This document shows, in pieces, positions 60,594-64,000 of a DNA stretch of 64,000 nt (its first letter is position 1; each line of letters opens with the position of its first letter). Origin of the DNA: CBDFKY01 sp965248995. Lineage in GTDB: Bacteria > Pseudomonadota > Alphaproteobacteria > Rickettsiales > UBA998. Both the position numbers and the translations under genes were made by a program. Location: contig CBDFKY010000002.1 in the NCBI GenBank assembly GCA_965248995.1, positions 62,001-126,000 on the forward strand. Reading direction: 5' to 3'. The notes beneath the pieces were generated by a model that was given only the letters and a program-made list of their open reading frames with translations, was not told the DNA's origin and did not search any database.

Positions 60594-62205
60594 GGTGGCC
60601 TCCTTGGGTTTGAGTGGTTGGCGCGGGCACATCGGCAGTATCAAGTTTGGCAACGACTACCTTGCGCATCATGCCCGACATCATGTGGTAGAGCAGATGG
60701 CAGTGGAACGCCCACTCACCGGCGGCATCGGCGGTAAGCAGTACCGAGTAAGATTGGCCGGGCGGCACGATCACCGTATGTTTATTCGGCAGCTTCGCCG
60801 CGGGTTGGCCGTTTTCTAGTTGCACGAACATGCCATGCAGGTGCATCGGGTGCGCCATCATGGTGTGGTTCGTGAATTTAAGCCGGACGCGCTCACCGTA
60901 TTTCAGCTTAATAGGCTCGGCTTCGGAGAATTTCTGGTCGTTAATTGTCCAGATATATCGTTCCATGTTACCGTCGAGATTCACCTCAATGGTGCGTTCC
61001 GGTGGGCGCTGGTCTTTCTGCACACCCGCGTAGCGAAGGTCGGCATAAGAAAGCGCTTTCTGGCCTTCCGGCGTTCCCGTTTTAGCCCAGCCGCTAATCA
61101 TATCAGCAGGCGTCATCTCCATGTTAGGATCGTCCTTCATCATTTGCTCCATGTCCATATCGGCCATTGAGAGCAAGGCGCGAGGGCGCTGCTGCGGCAT
61201 TTCGCCATGCTGCCCTTCACTGGTTGCAAGCGTGGCGATGGCGAAGCCGGTGCGGTCGATCGGCTCGGCCGCGATGGTGTAAGCCTTGTCATCCTGCGGC
61301 GTGACAATCACATCGTAGGTTTCGGCTGGCGCGAAGCGGAACTCATCCACCTTCACCGGCTCGATCGCTTGCCCATCCGATTGCACCACGCTCATCTGGA
61401 GGCCTGGAATCCGTACATCGAAAAACGACATGGCCGAGGCGTTGATGAAGCGCAGGCGCACACGCTCGCCGGGCTTGAATAGGCCTGTCCAGTTAGCTTG
61501 CGGGGGTTTGCCGTTTACAAGGAAGGTATAGCCGGTGACATCGGCCAGATCGGTTTGCGCCATGCGCATATCGCCCCATGCCTTGGCGGTTTTCCATGCT
61601 TTATCGAAACCATCAGTTTTTGCGTCATGGAAAAAATCGCCCAGCGTGCGGCGCGCGGTGCTGTAATAATCCGACGACATTTTGAGATTGCTCATAATGT
61701 CATCCGATTCCTGTTCATGGAAATCCGACAGCAACACCACATAATCGCGGTCGGATTGAATACTATCCTTGCTTTTTGGCGAAAAAATCAGCGAGCCGAA
61801 AAGCCCATCCTGTTCCTGCCCCATTGAATGCGCATGATACCAATAGGTGCCGGTTTGCTTGATCGGGAAATGGTAGGTGAAAGTTTCGCCGGGCATGATG
61901 CCGGGGAAATTATTAAAGGTAGGTACGCCATCCATTTCGCCGGGGATAATTAACCCATGCCAATGAATCGATGTGGCCTCTTTCATTTTGTTGGTGACAT
62001 GAATGACCGCCTCATCGCCTTCGGTGAAGCGCAAGGTCGGGCCAGGGATGCTACCGTTGATGGTGACTTTGTCGATTGGCTTGCCTGTTATATTTACCGG
62101 CAGGCGGTCGATGGTAAGATCGTATTCGGTGGTTTTGGCGAATGCCGGTGGGGAGAATATTCCCGCCGCCAACAGCGCCACCATCCATAGATGATGCATG
62201 CGCAT
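60583..62205 (-). CDS. copA: Multicopper oxidase CopA
   Basis: 540 residues with a signal peptide (about 1-23). Copper ligand blocks are HWHG (81-84), HAHSMG (124-129), HPMHLHGM near 450 and HCHLLYHMMSGM near 500, the complete trinuclear and type-1 sites. A Met-rich insert (MADMDMEQMMKDDPNMEMTP) is typical of CopA and CueO copper oxidases that handle Cu(I). Oxidation of Cu(I) in the periplasm protects the cell. It is in the middle of the copper operon. Confidence 0.95.
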   Translation of the reverse strand: MRMHHLWMVALLAAGIFSPPAFAKTTEYDLTIDRLPVNITGKPIDKVTINGSIPGPTLRFTEGDEAVIHVTNKMKEATSIHWHGLIIPGEMDGVPTFNNFPGIMPGETFTYHFPIKQTGTYWYHAHSMGQEQDGLFGSLIFSPKSKDSIQSDRDYVVLLSDFHEQESDDIMSNLKMSSDYYSTARRTLGDFFHDAKTDGFDKAWKTAKAWGDMRMAQTDLADVTGYTFLVNGKPPQANWTGLFKPGERVRLRFINASAMSFFDVRIPGLQMSVVQSDGQAIEPVKVDEFRFAPAETYDVIVTPQDDKAYTIAAEPIDRTGFAIATLATSEGQHGEMPQQRPRALLSMADMDMEQMMKDDPNMEMTPADMISGWAKTGTPEGQKALSYADLRYAGVQKDQRPPERTIEVNLDGNMERYIWTINDQKFSEAEPIKLKYGERVRLKFTNHTMMAHPMHLHGMFVQLENGQPAAKLPNKHTVIVPPGQSYSVLLTADAAGEWAFHCHLLYHMMSGMMRKVVVAKLDTADVPAPTTQTQGGHHAY

Positions 62206-62282
62206 AGATAATCCTTTGATTGCGTTGAAATAGCCCGCATGCGCGAAAGCGCGGCACGGCGGGGTTCAGCTCGACGAAAGGA

Positions 62283-62690
62283 TTAGGCTTTGGGAGGTCG
62301 TCTTAAGCGGCTTAAATAGGCCGACTCGGTATGCTCTTCGGTAAAACAGAACGAGGCTTGGCTAGAGGCGAAATCCGGCAGATTTCCGCCGCCGCTGCCG
62401 AGCAGTTTAGCAAGGCCGCCGTTGCAATTGCCGCCTGGGCATTTGCACATATCCTTGCAGCACATCTTGCCGTGGCCGCAGCAAGGTTTTTTACCAGCAT
62501 GATCGCAGCAAGACTTCGCCGCATGCGTATCGCCTGCGACTTCTACGGTATGATGGTGGTCGGCATGGTGATCGCTCACCGCGATAGCGGTATTCGCTCT
62601 ATCGTTATGCATGGAGGCATGCGAAGCGGCGGGCATAATGGTCGTAAAGACCAATGCCACCGTCATCAATATGCTGATCCATTTTCTCAT
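62283..62690 (-). CDS. His/Cys-rich periplasmic metal-binding protein
   Basis: 135 residues with a signal peptide ending ASHAS. The mature part has a His run (DHHADHHH) and a Cys cluster KSCCDHAGKKPCCGHGKMCC followed by CKCPGGNC, reminiscent of a metallothionein-like copper sponge. No family name fits. It is translated between the DUF4396 membrane gene and copA, 7 bases after the former, and is likely a copper buffer in the periplasm. Confidence 0.78.
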   Translation of the reverse strand: MRKWISILMTVALVFTTIMPAASHASMHNDRANTAIAVSDHHADHHHTVEVAGDTHAAKSCCDHAGKKPCCGHGKMCCKDMCKCPGGNCNGGLAKLLGSGGGNLPDFASSQASFCFTEEHTESAYLSRLRRPPKA

Positions 62691-62697
62691 ACTGTTA

Positions 62698-63210
62698 TCA
62701 ATGACATTTTTTAAGCTGTTTTCCGATAAGCCAATAGTTCACTGGCAACGCTGCAATATAGCCCGCCGGTACAGCCACCGCCAACGCTTCCCAAAATAAC
62801 GGATTGAACACTGAGCCGGTGCGCACACCGCCCATGTGGTAATCCACCGTATTCATGAAAAGTTCCATCACGCCGATCGACAATAATTCGCCAAGCCAGA
62901 TCGCTTTTAGCGCGGAGGAAAAGCCAAACCTGGCGCGGCGCATCAGGGGAAATACCGTCAATGAAAAGCCACTGATAAATGCTAAAACGGTACTAAGCGC
63001 CATTGAGGCATAGGGGTGGAAACCAAGCGTTACACCGATAGCCAAACCGGCCAGTTCACCGATCATGCAGCCGGTGAGGCAATGTAGCGTCGCATGCATT
63101 GCCGTTTTTAATGCCGAGCCGCCATGCACGCCATGATGATCATGTGTAGCGGCGACCGGTTTATCCGGGTGGCAGCAAGAATGTAATGTGTGATCCATAT
63201 CGTTAATCAT
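62698..63210 (-). CDS. DUF4396 membrane protein with metal-binding N-terminus
   Basis: 170 residues. A start at 63210 overlaps the CsoR stop. An ATG 12 bases later is equally plausible. The first 30 residues are rich in possible metal ligands (HSCCHPDKPVAATHDHHGVH). The rest has four to five membrane segments (MATLH-CLTGCMIGELAGLAI pattern, ASMALSTVLAFISGFSLTVF, LLSIGVMELFMNTVDYHMGG). DUF4396 proteins often accompany copper genes and may move the metal across the inner membrane. That is inference from context. Confidence 0.82.
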   Translation of the reverse strand: MINDMDHTLHSCCHPDKPVAATHDHHGVHGGSALKTAMHATLHCLTGCMIGELAGLAIGVTLGFHPYASMALSTVLAFISGFSLTVFPLMRRARFGFSSALKAIWLGELLSIGVMELFMNTVDYHMGGVRTGSVFNPLFWEALAVAVPAGYIAALPVNYWLIGKQLKKCH

Positions 63211-63511
63211 TGTATTTTTTATAAAGTTCTTTCAGCTCGGCGATCTTCTCTTTACGCTGATTTTCATCGCCGGAGGCGAAAGCGTCGTTCACGCATGCGT
63301 CTAGATGCGTTTCCAAAATGCTGGCCTCGATGGAATTGATGGCCGAGCGAGCCGCACGCAGCTGGCCTAGAATCTCCGGGCAGTAGCGGCGCTCATCGAT
63401 CATCTTCTTCACGCCTTCGATCTGCCCGCCGATGCGGTTAAGGCGCGGCACTTCTTTGCTATAATCGGGGTGCTGGCTCATTCCTGCACAGCAATCGGAT
63501 TTCTTTTTCAT
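63203..63511 (-). CDS. csoR: CsoR/FrmR-family copper-sensing repressor
   Basis: 102 residues from ATG 63511 with AGGAA upstream. It is the all-helical CsoR fold: RLNRIGGQIEGVKKMIDERR, then Cys44 in RYCPEILGQL, His69 and Cys73 in ETHLDACV. The Cys-His-Cys set binds Cu(I) in CsoR. An extra CC in the N-terminus (SDCCAG) is less usual. Copper binding releases it from DNA and turns on the operon it begins. The 28 bp palindrome at 63541 is its probable operator. Confidence 0.92.
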   Translation of the reverse strand: MKKKSDCCAGMSQHPDYSKEVPRLNRIGGQIEGVKKMIDERRYCPEILGQLRAARSAINSIEASILETHLDACVNDAFASGDENQRKEKIAELKELYKKYND

Positions 63512-63521
63512 GGCATTTCCT

Positions 63522-63568
63522 GACAATATACCTAACGTGGGACAATATACCCCATGGGGTATATTGTC
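63522..63568 (-). promoter_or_regulatory. CsoR-type operator: 28 bp perfect palindrome
   Basis: Bases 63541-63568 are a perfect inverted repeat of 13+2+13 (half GACAATATACCCC). A second partial copy of the half-site, GACAATATACC, lies at 63522-63532, between it and the csoR start 11 bases away. CsoR-type repressors bind GC-centred repeats like this. The AT-rich arms may also supply the promoter elements. Confidence 0.85.
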
Positions 63569-63587
63569 AAGGACTAGGATACTCTGC

Positions 63588-64000
63588 TTAATGGCGTTGC
63601 AATAGCCGAACAGAACACAATGCAGCGATAAGCAAAGCAGCTATAAGGCCAATTATTGCTAGATCGTCGCCCGGCCATTCAAAGCCGCTACCCTTGCCGA
63701 ACCAAAAAATCCCGAAAGCGGAGAGAATCACGCCGACGCTGAATTTAAGGGCGTTTTCAGGAACACGCATCAACGGCCGATGCAATAAGAAACCCAGCAA
63801 CATCACCAGCAATGTCGCTATTGCCGCTCCTAAAGCAGCCGGAGCTAAGGACGCTTCTGCCGCGCCCACGGCCACAACGATAAAAACAACCTCAACCCCC
63901 TCAAGCACGATGGCCTTAAAGCCGGTAATGAACGCAATCCAATCCCACCAGCCTCTGGCTTTTTCAGCCTTTGCCAGCTGGGAAGTTTCCTCTTTGTAGA
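63588..64000 (-). CDS. COG4280-like membrane protein, N-terminus outside window
   Basis: The frame is open from the right edge (64000) to a stop at 63588, about 137 codons, so the start is missing. A GTG at 63908 lies within it and is not the true start, because the frame upstream is protein-like (AKARGWWDWIAFITGFKAIV). Four membrane segments are visible (EGVEVVFIVVAVGAAEASLA, LGAAIATLLVMLLGFLLHRP, LKFSVGVILSAFGIFWFGKG, LAIIGLIAALLIAALCSVRL). EGVEVVF resembles the acidic motif of TMEM165/GDT1-type cation transporters. Function unclear. It is separated from the copper operon by the CsoR operator. Confidence 0.75.
   Translation of the reverse strand, partial: YKEETSQLAKAEKARGWWDWIAFITGFKAIVLEGVEVVFIVVAVGAAEASLAPAALGAAIATLLVMLLGFLLHRPLMRVPENALKFSVGVILSAFGIFWFGKGSGFEWPGDDLAIIGLIAALLIAALCSVRLLQRH

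Noticed and set aside
1..64000. CRISPR arrays, tRNA or rRNA genes, attachment sites
   Set aside because: No regularly spaced repeats, no cloverleaf or rRNA sequence, and no duplicated core at a prophage end were seen. The left prophage end is outside the window.

Overview
The window looks like a moderately GC-rich chromosome of an alphaproteobacterium. The evidence is a gene-transfer-agent-like tail-tip module (DUF2460, DUF2163, NlpC/P60 and a very large TIM-barrel hub protein), an Mla/Ttg2-type lipid-transport gene set and a CopAB copper operon. I cannot name the genus. No tRNA, rRNA or CRISPR array was recognised.

Bases 1-33.8 kb are a prophage, or the remains of one, cut off at the left edge so that no integrase is visible. 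The order is: a ParB-like gene on the minus strand; a methylase-like/Mom-like DNA-modification gene; a second ParB-like gene; terminase small and large subunits; a DUF4055 portal; a frameshifted head-morphogenesis gene; scaffold; capsid; connectors; tail tube; tail chaperones with a -1 frameshift site; tape measure; a GTA-like tail tip; tail fibre; lysis genes; and two related GDSL-hydrolase tail proteins closed by a strong terminator at 33771-33805. Two non-structural inserts interrupt the tail region. One is a reversed DUF3147 membrane gene. The other is a 3.3 kb cargo block: an MprF-like membrane protein facing an operon of a YqcI/YcgG (GntA-like) protein, a DUF1989 protein and an ATP-grasp ligase.

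Bases 33.8-45.0 kb hold chromosomal envelope genes: a PepSY protein, a periplasmic protein, a PmrAB/QseBC-type two-component system, then a TolC-adaptor-RND exporter followed by mlaA and mlaC. An 886 bp IS630-family element with a TA target duplication splits mlaA inside its signal peptide. Removing the element and one TA restores the reading frame exactly.

Bases 45.0-59.1 kb carry small secreted proteins, a tyrosine-phosphatase-like protein, and a tightly overlapping nine-gene minus-strand operon (lipoprotein, HAD phosphatase, class III aminotransferase, ureohydrolase-like protein, SMR protein, fatty-acid desaturase, alpha/beta hydrolase, FemAB/GNAT-like transferase, second SMR-like protein). 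A Fic protein, a small gene set with an HTH protein, and NAD synthetase follow. The nine-gene operon is the best candidate for an undescribed pathway, perhaps an envelope-lipid modification.

Five copies of one tandem-repeat motif (ATTCAG-N5-ATTCAG or one mismatch, 11 bp pitch) lie upstream of the periplasmic-protein/two-component region, the RND-Mla operon, the phosphatase, the nine-gene operon and NAD synthetase. At four of the five a GATA-like -10 hexamer sits exactly 8 bp after the second half-site. This suggests one local regulon of the response regulator encoded in the window.

Bases 59.1-63.6 kb form a copper-resistance operon read leftward from a 28 bp perfect palindrome: a CsoR-family repressor, a DUF4396 membrane protein, a His/Cys-rich periplasmic protein, multicopper oxidase CopA, CopB, and a cupredoxin fused to a CusF-like domain. 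A COG4280-like membrane gene runs off the right edge.
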